NCBI RefSeq assembly: GCF_041435115.1
Contig: NZ_CP108046.1
Location: forward strand, 7,068,001-7,132,000
Source: Streptomyces sp. NBC_00289
GTDB lineage: Bacteria; Actinomycetota; Actinomycetes; Streptomycetales; Streptomycetaceae
DNA length: 64,000 bases
Reading direction: 5' to 3'
Shown here: positions 39,462 to 47,299 of the stretch, one piece after another
Numbering within the stretch: the first letter of the stretch is position 1
Layout of the letters: each line of letters begins with the position of its first letter
Made by a program: the position numbers and the translations under genes
The notes under the pieces: model-generated
What the model was told of the DNA's origin: nothing
Database searches by the model: none
The model's input: only the letters and a program-made list of their open reading frames with translations

Positions 39462-40696
39462 GGCTGCCGCCTCCTGTTGCGGCCGCTGATCAGGATGCCG
39501 ATGCCGATGCCGGCGACGAGACCGACACCGACGACCCACCACACGTTGAGGCCGTCGTCGCCCCGGCTGCTCTCGTCGCTCTTCGCGCCGTCCGACGTGG
39601 CGGCGGAGACGGCGGGGACGGAGGCGGGCGTGGGGCCGGTCGCGTTGAGGAGCTTCACCAGGTCCTGGCCGCCGAAGTCGCGCACGTCGGAGGACTCCGC
39701 GTGCGCGGCGAGGATCAGCTCCGCGTACGCGGCCGGGCCGCCCTGACGCGCCCACTTCTGGAAGTTGGCCTCCAGCCAGCGCATCGCGTCGGCCGCCTTC
39801 TCGCCGTGGCCGGCGGTGGCGAGGGCGAGGACCGCGTCGGCCGTGTTGCCGTAGTCCGGCTGGTCCTCGGAGCCGGGAAGAGCCGACGTCAGATGTGCGT
39901 CCTTGGCGAGGGCCTGTACGAGGTGGGCGGCGCCGTTGTTCGCCGCCTGCTCGGGGTCGTTGGCGTCCTCGCACGTCACGGGCGCGTCGGTCGGCTTCAC
40001 GGACTCCCCGGCCAGCCCCTTGCCCAGCGCGCCGACCACACCCGCGGCGGTCGCGTCCTCGTTGGCGGCGAGCCTGCCCTTCTTGTCCGGCTGGTAGGCG
40101 AAGGCGCCCGCCCCGTCCCCGTCGCAGGGGAGGGCGAGCTTCAGCAGGGCGTCGTACGGCGACTTGCCGCCCTTCACCACGTCGGCGGGCTTCTCGCCGG
40201 TGGCGGTGAGGGCGCCGATGACGGCCGACGTCGAGTTCGTGTCGCTGGGCCCGCCCGGGGCGTAGCCCCAGCCGCCGTCCTTGTTCTGCACGGACTTCAG
40301 CCAGCCGACGGCCTTGCCGGTCTCGGCCTCGTGCCCGCCGAGCGCGGCCAGTGCCTGTACGGCGGCGGCCGTGCTGTTGCTGTCGACCAGCAGCTTGGCG
40401 TCGCAGGCCTTGGCGGTGTCGGCACGGAACGGCGCGAACGCCCCGCTCGCGCACTGCTGCCCAGCCAGCCAGTCCACGGCCTCGGCGGCGGGCTTCACTC
40501 CCACGGTCTTCTGGGCGAGCAGGGCGAGCGACTGCCGCCAGACCCCGTCGTACTGCGGGTCGGTGGTGCCGTACAGCCCGGACGGCAGCGCCACCGACGG
40601 CGACGCGGACGGGGACGGATCGGCGGCGACGGCGGGCGAGGCCACGCCGGTCACGGCTATGGCGGCCAGAACCGCGGCGCTGCGGCGGACGTTCAT
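39458..40696 (-). CDS. secreted prenyltransferase/squalene-oxidase-repeat (alpha/alpha toroid) protein, candidate B12-binding
   Basis: The 412-residue protein has a signal peptide (to VAADPS, about residue 25), toroid repeats and a C-terminal membrane helix (VWWVVGVGLVAGIGIGIL) with a basic anchor. The toroid repeats include AVDWLAGQQCASGAFAPF, STAAAVQALAAL, AVGWLKSVQNKDGGWGYAPGG and NTADAVLALATAG. The fold is that of terpene cyclases, but the catalytic Asp-rich motifs are missing. The alpha domain of intrinsic factor/transcobalamin has the same fold. It is the first gene behind a cobalamin riboswitch and coupled to an ECF importer, so surface corrinoid binding is the likeliest role. The start ATG has a distant GGAG. 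Confidence 0.85.
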   Translation of the reverse strand: MNVRRSAAVLAAIAVTGVASPAVAADPSPSASPSVALPSGLYGTTDPQYDGVWRQSLALLAQKTVGVKPAAEAVDWLAGQQCASGAFAPFRADTAKACDAKLLVDSNSTAAAVQALAALGGHEAETGKAVGWLKSVQNKDGGWGYAPGGPSDTNSTSAVIGALTATGEKPADVVKGGKSPYDALLKLALPCDGDGAGAFAYQPDKKGRLAANEDATAAGVVGALGKGLAGESVKPTDAPVTCEDANDPEQAANNGAAHLVQALAKDAHLTSALPGSEDQPDYGNTADAVLALATAGHGEKAADAMRWLEANFQKWARQGGPAAYAELILAAHAESSDVRDFGGQDLVKLLNATGPTPASVPAVSAATSDGAKSDESSRGDDGLNVWWVVGVGLVAGIGIGILISGRNRRRQP

Positions 40697-40714
40697 GATC
40701 GGCGGGTGCCCTCT

Positions 40715-40952
40715 CCTGCGGAGAGCCGGGCAGCACGGGACACCCCGGCGGCTCGGCTCCGTGAAACCTCGACGGTGCCGCACACCGGCCGGCTGCCGAT
40801 GCGCGTTGAGCCGGTCACGTACCGCGCGGGGTGATCCGGCTCACCGTCCTTGGCGAACGGCTCACGGTTGCGGGTCAGCGCCGGAATTGCACCGGCTTCC
40901 CCCCGTACGGGTGTGATGACGACGCCGCCACTCTACCGGCCCGTAACAAGAC
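40715..40952 (-). promoter_or_regulatory. cobalamin riboswitch
   Basis: On the minus strand the segments GGGAAGCCGGTGCAATTCCG, GCGCTGACCCGCAACCGTGAGCC (together about 40860-40903) are the invariant core of the B12 riboswitch. They lie upstream of the toroid-protein start at 40696. Further pairing segments extend to about 40720. High cobalamin is expected to repress the five-gene uptake operon. Confidence 0.93.
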
Positions 40953-41047
40953 CCCTGAGGGCCGCCTGTGTGCCGGGTGGATTCGGCGCGTGCCGGTGAC
41001 GGGGGGCCGGTCGGCCCGTCGGCGACGCACCCACCGGCGCGCGTGGT

Positions 41048-42073
41048 TCACACCGCCACGTACGTCACCGGGTCGCTCTCCGGCACCGCCTCCGCCCGCC
41101 CCAGTTTCACCAGGCGGCGCAGGTGGGCCTCCGCCTCCGACACGGCGATGTTCCTCGAGCCGTAGGGGATCTGGTCCCAGGGGCGGTTCCACTCCATGCG
41201 TTCGGCGAGCTGCCAGGGGGTGAGCGGGTCGGCCAGGAGGGTCAGCAGGCCGGTGAGGCGGTCCTCGTGGTGGGTGAGCAACTCGCCCACGCGGGAGGCC
41301 GCGTCGGTGAAGACGTGCTGGTGGGCGGGGAGTACCTCGGCGGGGGCGAGGCGGCCGACGCGTTCCAGGGAGTCGAGGTAGTCGCCGAGCGGGTCGGTGA
41401 CGGTGGCGTCGTCGGGGTCCTCGTAGAGGCCGATGTGCGGGGTGATCCCGGGAAGCAGGTGGTCTCCGGAGAACAGCCGCCCGTGGCCCGGGAGTCGGGC
41501 GGGATGCTGTTCCTCCAGGTGGAGGCAGACGTGGCCGGGCGTGTGGCCCGGGGTCCAGATCGCGCGCAGCCGGCGGCCGGGGAGGTCGAGGAGTTCGCCG
41601 GGGACGATCTCCCGGTCCGGGAGGGCGGGGGAGAGGCCGGGCAGGGTGCTGGGGCGGGCGGCGCGCAGGGGGGCCACATGGGTCTCGGGGGCGCCGGCGG
41701 CCGCGAGCTTGGCGGACATGTAGGTGAACCACCGGTCGAGGCCGGTGGAGCGGGCCCGCCGTACGAGGGCCGTGTCGGCCGCGTGCATCGCGATCCAGGC
41801 GCCGGAGGCCTCACGGACGCGGCCCGACAGGCCGTGGTGGTCGGGGTGGTGGTGGGTGATCACCACACCGTGGATCTCGCCGGCCGCGGTGCCGCACGCC
41901 ACCAGTCCCTCGGCCAGGGTGTCCCAGGAGGCGGGGTCGTCCCAGCCGGTGTCGATCAGCACCGGGCCGCGGTCGGTGTCGACGACGTAGACAAGGGTGT
42001 GGCCCAGGGGGTTGTCCGGGATGGGGACCTCGATGGACCGTACGCCGCCGCCGTGGTCGTACACCTGCGTCAT
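41048..42073 (-). CDS. MBL-fold metallo-hydrolase
   Basis: The 341-residue protein has the zinc-binding HxHxDH motif as H74-H-H-P-D78-H79, with further ligands in TPGHTPGH and FSGDHLLP, and a C-terminal winged-helix-like region ending HLRRLVKLGRAEA. This long MBL subtype (LACTB2/CoA-thioester-hydrolase-like) is frequent near acyl-CoA degradation genes. The ATG follows GGGGAGCC. A KstR-like site lies 35 bp upstream, shared with the divergent aldehyde dehydrogenase. The substrate is unknown. Confidence 0.87.
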   Translation of the reverse strand: MTQVYDHGGGVRSIEVPIPDNPLGHTLVYVVDTDRGPVLIDTGWDDPASWDTLAEGLVACGTAAGEIHGVVITHHHPDHHGLSGRVREASGAWIAMHAADTALVRRARSTGLDRWFTYMSAKLAAAGAPETHVAPLRAARPSTLPGLSPALPDREIVPGELLDLPGRRLRAIWTPGHTPGHVCLHLEEQHPARLPGHGRLFSGDHLLPGITPHIGLYEDPDDATVTDPLGDYLDSLERVGRLAPAEVLPAHQHVFTDAASRVGELLTHHEDRLTGLLTLLADPLTPWQLAERMEWNRPWDQIPYGSRNIAVSEAEAHLRRLVKLGRAEAVPESDPVTYVAV

Positions 42074-42107
42074 GGCTCCCCAATCGCCGCGTTCCGGTCA
42101 CTATAAC

Positions 42108-42121
42108 TAGAACGAGTTTCG
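42108..42121. promoter_or_regulatory. KstR-like operator between MBL hydrolase and aldehyde dehydrogenase
   Basis: TAGAACGAGTTTCG matches seven of eight fixed KstR positions (last base G instead of A). It lies 35 bp from the MBL start and 137 bp from the aldehyde dehydrogenase start. Confidence 0.55.
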
Positions 42122-42257
42122 ATGGGAGCCCGAGCCGACCTTCCCGTGGACGTCCCGTCCGTGGACTCCGGCGAACGGAACTGGTATCAGTCTTCGTATC
42201 CGAGAATCTGATGGATCGTCAGAGAAGTGGCCGGAACGGCCCCGGGAGGCAGTCGCC

Positions 42258-43721
42258 ATGACCGAGCTCGAGCTCGTGGAACACGGACAGCTGTTCATCG
42301 GCGGGGAGTTGACCGACCCCCTGGGCAAGGACGTCATCGAGGTGATCTCCCCGCACACCGAGGAGGTCATCGGCCGGGTCCCGCACGCCTCCACGGCGGA
42401 CGTGGACCGGGCGGTCGCCGCGGCCCGCCGGGCCTTCGACCAGGGACCCTGGCCGCGGATGACGCTCGACGAGCGGATCGAGGTGGTCGGCCGGATCAAG
42501 GACGCCATCGCCGTACGGCACGAGGAGATCGCCCGCGTGATCTCCTCCGAGAACGGGTCGCCGTACTCCTGGAGCGTCCTCGCGCAGGCCCTCGGCGCGA
42601 TGATGGTGTGGGACGCGGCGATCACGGTCGCGCGGAACTTCACCTACGAGGAGAAGCGCGCCGGCGTCCTCGGCCGCATCCTCGTGCGGCGCGAGCCGGT
42701 CGGAGTCGTCGCGGCCGTCGCCCCCTGGAACGTCCCGCAGTTCGTGGCCGCCGCCAAGCTCGCGCCCGCGCTGCTCACCGGCTGCACGGTCGTGCTCAAG
42801 CCGTCGCCGGAGTCGCCGCTGGACGCGTACATCCTCGGCGAGATCGCGCGGGAGGCCGGCCTGCCGGAGGGCGTGCTCTCCATCCTCCCGGCGGACCGCG
42901 AGGTGAGCGAGTACCTGGTCGGGCACCCCGGCGTCGACAAGGTCTCCTTCACGGGCTCGGTCGCGGCCGGCAAACGCGTGATGGAGGTCGCCGCGCGCAA
43001 CCTCACCCGCGTCACCCTGGAGCTGGGCGGCAAGTCGGCGGCGGTGGTGCTGCCGGACGCGGAGCTCGCCACCGCCGTCCCCGGCATCGTCTCCGCGGCC
43101 TGGATGAACAACGGCCAGGCCTGCGTCGCCCAGACGCGCATCCTGCTGCCGCGCTCCCGCTACGACGAGTTCGCCGACGCCTTCGCCCAGGCCGCGAGCG
43201 CGCTGGTGGTCGGCGACCCGCTGGACCCGGCGACCCAGGTCGGCCCGCTGGTGGCCAGGCGCCAGCAACAGCGCAACCTCGACTACATCCGCATCGGCCA
43301 GGAGGAGGGCGCCAAGATCCTCACCGGCGGTGGCCGTCCGCCGGGCCTGGACCGCGGCTGGTACGTCGAGCCGACCCTCTTCGGCGACGTGGACAACTCC
43401 ATGCGGATCGCCCGCGAGGAGATCTTCGGACCGGTGATCTGCCTCCTCCCCTACGGCGACGAGTCCGAGGCCGTGAAGATCGCGAACGACTCCGACTACG
43501 GGCTCAGCGGCAGCGTGTGGACGGCCGACGTCGAGCACGGCATCGAGGTCGCCCGCCAGGTCCGTACCGGCACGTACTCGGTGAACACCTTCAGCCTCGA
43601 CATGCTCGGCCCCTTCGGCGGCTACAAGAACTCCGGCCTCGGCAGGGAGTTCGGGCCCGAGGGATACGGCGAGTTCCTGGAACACAAGATGATCCACCTC
43701 CCGGCCGGCTGGGAGGGCTGA
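42258..43721 (+). CDS. NAD(P)-dependent aldehyde dehydrogenase
   Basis: The 487-residue protein is of standard family length. Catalytic Glu255 is in LELGGKS and nucleophile Cys289 in NNGQACVAQTR. The PWNVPQ and FTGSVAAGK cofactor motifs and EEIFGPVICLLPY are present. It oxidises an aldehyde to the acid in the cytoplasm. The ATG follows GGAGGCAGTCGCC. Three bases separate it from the ferredoxin gene, so they are co-transcribed. KstR-type control suggests a role in sterol side-chain oxidation, by inference. Confidence 0.92.
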   Translation: MTELELVEHGQLFIGGELTDPLGKDVIEVISPHTEEVIGRVPHASTADVDRAVAAARRAFDQGPWPRMTLDERIEVVGRIKDAIAVRHEEIARVISSENGSPYSWSVLAQALGAMMVWDAAITVARNFTYEEKRAGVLGRILVRREPVGVVAAVAPWNVPQFVAAAKLAPALLTGCTVVLKPSPESPLDAYILGEIAREAGLPEGVLSILPADREVSEYLVGHPGVDKVSFTGSVAAGKRVMEVAARNLTRVTLELGGKSAAVVLPDAELATAVPGIVSAAWMNNGQACVAQTRILLPRSRYDEFADAFAQAASALVVGDPLDPATQVGPLVARRQQQRNLDYIRIGQEEGAKILTGGGRPPGLDRGWYVEPTLFGDVDNSMRIAREEIFGPVICLLPYGDESEAVKIANDSDYGLSGSVWTADVEHGIEVARQVRTGTYSVNTFSLDMLGPFGGYKNSGLGREFGPEGYGEFLEHKMIHLPAGWEG

Positions 43722-43724
43722 GCG

Positions 43725-43997
43725 ATGGGCGTACCTCCCGCGCGAGCGCAGCCGACTGTGGGGGCGGGCGACCGCTGGCAGGTCGAGGTCGACCGCTCCC
43801 TCTGCATCGGCTCGGCCCAGTGCGTCCATCACGCCCCGGCCGGCTTCCGCCTGGACACCGCCCGCCAGTCCCGACCGGTCGAGCCGGAGTCCGACGCCAA
43901 CGAGAAGGTCCTCGCGGCGGCGGAGAGCTGCCCCGTGGAGGCCATCATGATCTCGCTGCTGGGCAGCGGGGAGGCGGTGTTCCCGCCGGAGGAGTGA
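43725..43997 (+). CDS. [3Fe-4S] ferredoxin
   Basis: The 90-residue protein has Cys27-x5-Cys33 and Cys69-Pro, with Ala in place of the cysteine usual in [4Fe-4S] centres. This is the single-cluster 3Fe-4S ferredoxin pattern of P450 partners. Coupled to the aldehyde dehydrogenase, it could feed electrons to the CYP125-like P450 13 kb away or to another P450. It has no signal peptide. Confidence 0.88.
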   Translation: MGVPPARAQPTVGAGDRWQVEVDRSLCIGSAQCVHHAPAGFRLDTARQSRPVEPESDANEKVLAAAESCPVEAIMISLLGSGEAVFPPEE

Positions 43998-44222
43998 GCC
44001 TCGGTGGCGAGGTGCCGGTGGCGAGGGCGTCCGGCACGGGATGAGTGAGCCTCGGTGGCGAGGCGCCTGTGGTGCCGGCGGCACCGGAGGCGTGGGTCTC
44101 GGTGGCGAGGCGCCGGTGGTGGCGTGCCGCGGACCGTGGCGCGCACCGCCGCCGCCACGTCGACGCGGCGGTGCCGCCGGCACCGGAGGAGTGAGCCCCG
44201 GTGGCGAGGCGCCGGTGGTGGT
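43996..44222. repeat. four direct copies of a 30-bp repeat downstream of the ferredoxin
   Basis: GTGAGCCTCGGTGGCGAGGC followed by GCCGGTGGT recurs at about 43996, 44045, 44093 and 44191, with small changes. A longer inverted stretch (GGCGGCGGTG..CACCGCCGCC, around 44145-44180) lies between the last two copies. The array lies between the convergent ferredoxin and kstR genes and abuts both coding ends. Confidence 0.75.
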
Positions 44223-44230
44223 GGCGCCCG

Positions 44231-44866
44231 TCACCCGTCCGTCGACGTCAGGTCGATCAGCCGGCACACCGTCTCGATGTCGATCTTCACCTGGGCGATC
44301 GAGGCGCGGCCCGAGAGCCAGGTGATCAGGGCCGAGTGCCAGGTGTGTTCGATGACACGGACCGCCGAGAGCTGGTCAGGGGTCGGGTCGTCCAGGCCCA
44401 TCGCGTCCAGAATGATCACGGTGGTCTGGCGGGAGACCTGGTCGACCTCGGGGGAGACGCTGCGGTCCGCGAAGGTCAGGGCGCGGACCATCGCGTCCGC
44501 CAGGTGCGGCTCGCGCTGCAGGGCGCGGAAGGCGCGCATCAAGGTCTCCGCGACCCGCTCGGCCGCCGTCTCGCCCGTCGGCGGCTTCTTGCGCAGCGTG
44601 CCGTGCATGTGTTCCAGCTGGTCCTGCATCGTGGCCACCAGCAGGTGCACCTTGGACGGGAAGTAGCGGTAGAGGGTGCCGAGAGCGACCTGGGAGGACT
44701 CCGCGACCTCGCGCATCTGCACCGCGTCGAAGCCGCCCCGGCTGGCCAGCTGGGCGCTGGCGTGCAGGATGCGGCGCCGGCGCGCCTCCTGACGCTCGGT
44801 GAGGGACGCCGAGGCCGTTCGCGCGGTACTGGCTTCCACCTTGGCCGGCTTGGCTTGCGCAGGCAT
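44231..44866 (-). CDS. kstR: TetR-family repressor KstR (sterol catabolism)
   Basis: The 211-residue regulator has its HTH at about residues 31-77: RRRRILHASAQLASRGGFDAVQMREVAESSQVALGTLYRYFPSKVHLLV. The recognition helix and following residues match mycobacterial KstR closely. The ligand domain keeps ADAMVRAL-TFAD, SEVDQV, and the W-x-S-x-L-x-x-WL-x-x-RAS pattern. KstR represses sterol degradation genes and is released by a 3-oxo-cholestenoyl-CoA-type ligand. A perfect KstR motif lies 142 bp upstream, indicating autoregulation. ATG at 44866 was chosen; upstream in-frame starts lie beyond the promoter. Confidence 0.85.
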   Translation of the reverse strand: MPAQAKPAKVEASTARTASASLTERQEARRRRILHASAQLASRGGFDAVQMREVAESSQVALGTLYRYFPSKVHLLVATMQDQLEHMHGTLRKKPPTGETAAERVAETLMRAFRALQREPHLADAMVRALTFADRSVSPEVDQVSRQTTVIILDAMGLDDPTPDQLSAVRVIEHTWHSALITWLSGRASIAQVKIDIETVCRLIDLTSTDG

Positions 44867-45007
44867 GGATCTCGTTCCGTGACGGTCGGTGAGGGCTGGT
44901 GATCGGACAGCATGGCAGGAGCCTGTGCCGTGGCGTGAATCACCTGATCCACTGCTCACAGTGTCCCTACCTGCCGGTAGATTCAGAGCCTCCTGAACGA
45001 TCAAGTC

Positions 45008-45021
45008 TGAAACTTGTTCTA
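45008..45021. promoter_or_regulatory. KstR operator between kstR and the glycosyltransferase operon
   Basis: TGAAACTTGTTCTA matches all eight fixed positions of TnnAACnnGTTnnA, within a longer imperfect palindrome TCTGAAACTTGTTCTAGA. It lies 54 bp before the glycosyltransferase start and 142 bp before kstR, so it may control both. Confidence 0.78.
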
Positions 45022-45074
45022 GATTAGCGCCCGGCGTAATGTCGCGGGACAGTGCAGGCAGAAGGGGGCCCAGA

Positions 45075-46553
45075 GTGACCGCTGAGGCCAGTCAGGCGGG
45101 GTCTCCGGACGACCTCGCGGCCGGTGGGGGTCGCTCCCGCTCCAGCGAGGCGGCCGGTGGGGGAGAGCGACCGCTCCGCATCGCACTCCTCACCTACAAG
45201 GGAAACCCGTTCTGCGGCGGCCAGGGCGTCTACGTCCGGCATCTCTCGCGTGAACTCGTGCGCCTGGGCCACCGGGTGGAGGTCATCGGCTCCCAGCCCT
45301 ACCCCGTCCTCGACGAGGGCTACGAAGGCCTGAGCCTCACCGAACTGCCCAGCCTCGACCTCTACCGGCAGCCGGACCCCTTCCGCACCCCGGGGCGCGG
45401 CGAGTACCGCGACTGGATCGACGCGCTCGAGGTCGCCACCATGTGGACCGGCGGCTTCCCCGAACCGCTCACCTTCTCGCTCCGCGCCCGCCGTCAACTG
45501 CGTGCCCGGCGCGGCGACTTCGACGTCATCCACGACAACCAGACGCTCGGCTACGGCCTGTTGGGTGACGTCGGCGCGCCCCTGGTCACCACCATCCACC
45601 ACCCCATCACCGTGGACCGCCGGCTGGACCTGGACGCGGCGGAGAGCCGGCGGCGCAGGCTGTCCGTGCGGCGCTGGTACGCCTTCACGCGCATGCAGAA
45701 GCGCGTCGCCCGCCGCCTGCCGTCGGTGCTCACCGTCTCCGGTACGTCCCGGCAGGAGATCATCGACGACCTGGGCGTGCGTCAGGACCGCATCCACGTC
45801 GTCCACATCGGCGCCGACACCGACCTGTTCTCGCCCGACCCCTCGGTCCCGCGGCGACCGGGCCGGATCGTGACGACGTCCAGCGCCGACGTACCGCTCA
45901 AGGGTCTGGTCCACCTCGTCGAGGCACTCGCCAAGGTTCGCACCGAGCACCCCGACGCCCACCTCGTCGTCGTCGGCAAACGCCCCACGGAGGGACCGGT
46001 CGCCCAGGCGGTCGAGCGGTACGGCCTCGAGGGCGCCGTCGAGTTCGTCAAGGGCATCTCCGACGCCGAACTCGTCGACCTGGTGCGCTCGGCGCAGGTC
46101 GCCTGTGTGCCGTCGCTGTACGAGGGCTTCTCGCTGCCGGCCGCCGAGGCCATGGCGACCGGCACGCCCCTGGTGGCCACGACCGGTGGGGCGATCCCGG
46201 AGGTCGCGGGCCGGGACGGCGAGACGTGCCTGGCGGTACCGCCGGGTGACGCCGGGGCGCTCGCGGCGGGCCTGAGCCGGCTGCTGGCCGACCCGGAGCT
46301 GCGGGCGCGGCTCGGCACGGCCGGACGTCGGCGCGTGCTGGAGCGGTTCACCTGGGCCCGGGCGGCCGAGGGCACCGTGGCCAGGTACCGGGAGGCCATC
46401 GCCGAGGCCACGGGCGCCACGCCCGGCACCCCGGCTCCCGCTGCGGGCACCCCCGTGAACTCCACCGCCCCCGCGCCCCCGGCGCGGGACGCGGCCGTCG
46501 CCGCACACGTGACAGACGTCGATTCCAACCGCGAAAGCAGGGCCACGTGCTGA
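45075..46553 (+). CDS. family 4 glycosyltransferase
   Basis: The 492-residue GT-B enzyme has the donor-binding motif ACVPSLYEGFSLPAAEAMA with the E-x7-E pair. An N-terminal acceptor domain opens with IALLTYKGNPFCGGQGVYVRHLSREL. The C-terminal 40 residues are Pro/Ala-rich. GTG at 45075 was chosen, preceded by GAAGGGGG; ATG at 45039 would place the operator nearly on the start. Its end overlaps the methyltransferase gene. The acceptor may be a lipid or polyketide-type molecule, but is unknown. Confidence 0.87.
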   Translation: MTAEASQAGSPDDLAAGGGRSRSSEAAGGGERPLRIALLTYKGNPFCGGQGVYVRHLSRELVRLGHRVEVIGSQPYPVLDEGYEGLSLTELPSLDLYRQPDPFRTPGRGEYRDWIDALEVATMWTGGFPEPLTFSLRARRQLRARRGDFDVIHDNQTLGYGLLGDVGAPLVTTIHHPITVDRRLDLDAAESRRRRLSVRRWYAFTRMQKRVARRLPSVLTVSGTSRQEIIDDLGVRQDRIHVVHIGADTDLFSPDPSVPRRPGRIVTTSSADVPLKGLVHLVEALAKVRTEHPDAHLVVVGKRPTEGPVAQAVERYGLEGAVEFVKGISDAELVDLVRSAQVACVPSLYEGFSLPAAEAMATGTPLVATTGGAIPEVAGRDGETCLAVPPGDAGALAAGLSRLLADPELRARLGTAGRRRVLERFTWARAAEGTVARYREAIAEATGATPGTPAPAAGTPVNSTAPAPPARDAAVAAHVTDVDSNRESRATC

Positions 46554-47299
46554 CCGTCGACTTCTCCCGGTTCCCGCTCGCCCCGGGCGACCGTGTCCTG
46601 GACCTCGGATGCGGTGCCGGCCGGCACGCGTTCGAGTGCTACCGGCGCGGAGCCCAGGTCGTGGCGCTTGACCAGAACGGCGAGGAGATCCGCGAGGTCG
46701 CGAAGTGGTTCGCGGCGATGAAGGAGGCCGGCGAGGCGCCGGCCGGCGCCACCGCGACGGCCATGGAGGGCGACGCCCTCGCGCTGCCCTTCCCCGACGA
46801 GTCCTTCGACGTCGTCATCATCTCCGAGGTCATGGAGCACATCCCCGACGACAAGGGCGTACTCGCCGAGATGGTCCGGGTGTTGAAGCCCGGCGGCCGC
46901 ATCGCGATCACCGTCCCGCGCTACGGCCCCGAGAAGGTCTGCTGGGCACTGTCCGACGCCTACCACGAGGTCGAGGGCGGTCACATCCGCATCTACCGCG
47001 CGGACGAACTCCTCGGCAAAATCCGGGAGGCCGGCCTGCGCCCCTACGGCAGCCACCACGCGCACGCGCTGCACTCGCCGTACTGGTGGCTGAAGTGCGC
47101 GTTCGGCGTCGACAACGACCGCGCCCTGCCGGTGCGGGCGTACCACAAGCTGCTGGTCTGGGACATCATGAAGAAGCCGCTCGCGACGCGGGTCGCCGAG
47201 CAGGCGCTGAACCCGCTGATCGGCAAGAGCTTCGTGGCGTACGCGACCAAACCGCACCTGCCCGTACTGTCCGAGTCCCCCGAGGCGGCCACCAAGTGA
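46547..47299 (+). CDS. class I SAM-dependent methyltransferase (UbiE/type 11)
   Basis: The 250-residue protein has VLDLGCGAGRHAFE (SAM loop), EGDALALPFPDESFDVVIISEVMEHI, and a C-terminal half with two hydrophobic turns (SPYWWLKCAFGV, VRAYHKLLVWDIMKKP), which suggest membrane or lipid association. The GTG start overlaps the glycosyltransferase gene by seven bases, and its stop overlaps the next start (GTGA). It is probably part of one assembly line with the flanking genes. Confidence 0.88.
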   Translation: MLTVDFSRFPLAPGDRVLDLGCGAGRHAFECYRRGAQVVALDQNGEEIREVAKWFAAMKEAGEAPAGATATAMEGDALALPFPDESFDVVIISEVMEHIPDDKGVLAEMVRVLKPGGRIAITVPRYGPEKVCWALSDAYHEVEGGHIRIYRADELLGKIREAGLRPYGSHHAHALHSPYWWLKCAFGVDNDRALPVRAYHKLLVWDIMKKPLATRVAEQALNPLIGKSFVAYATKPHLPVLSESPEAATK

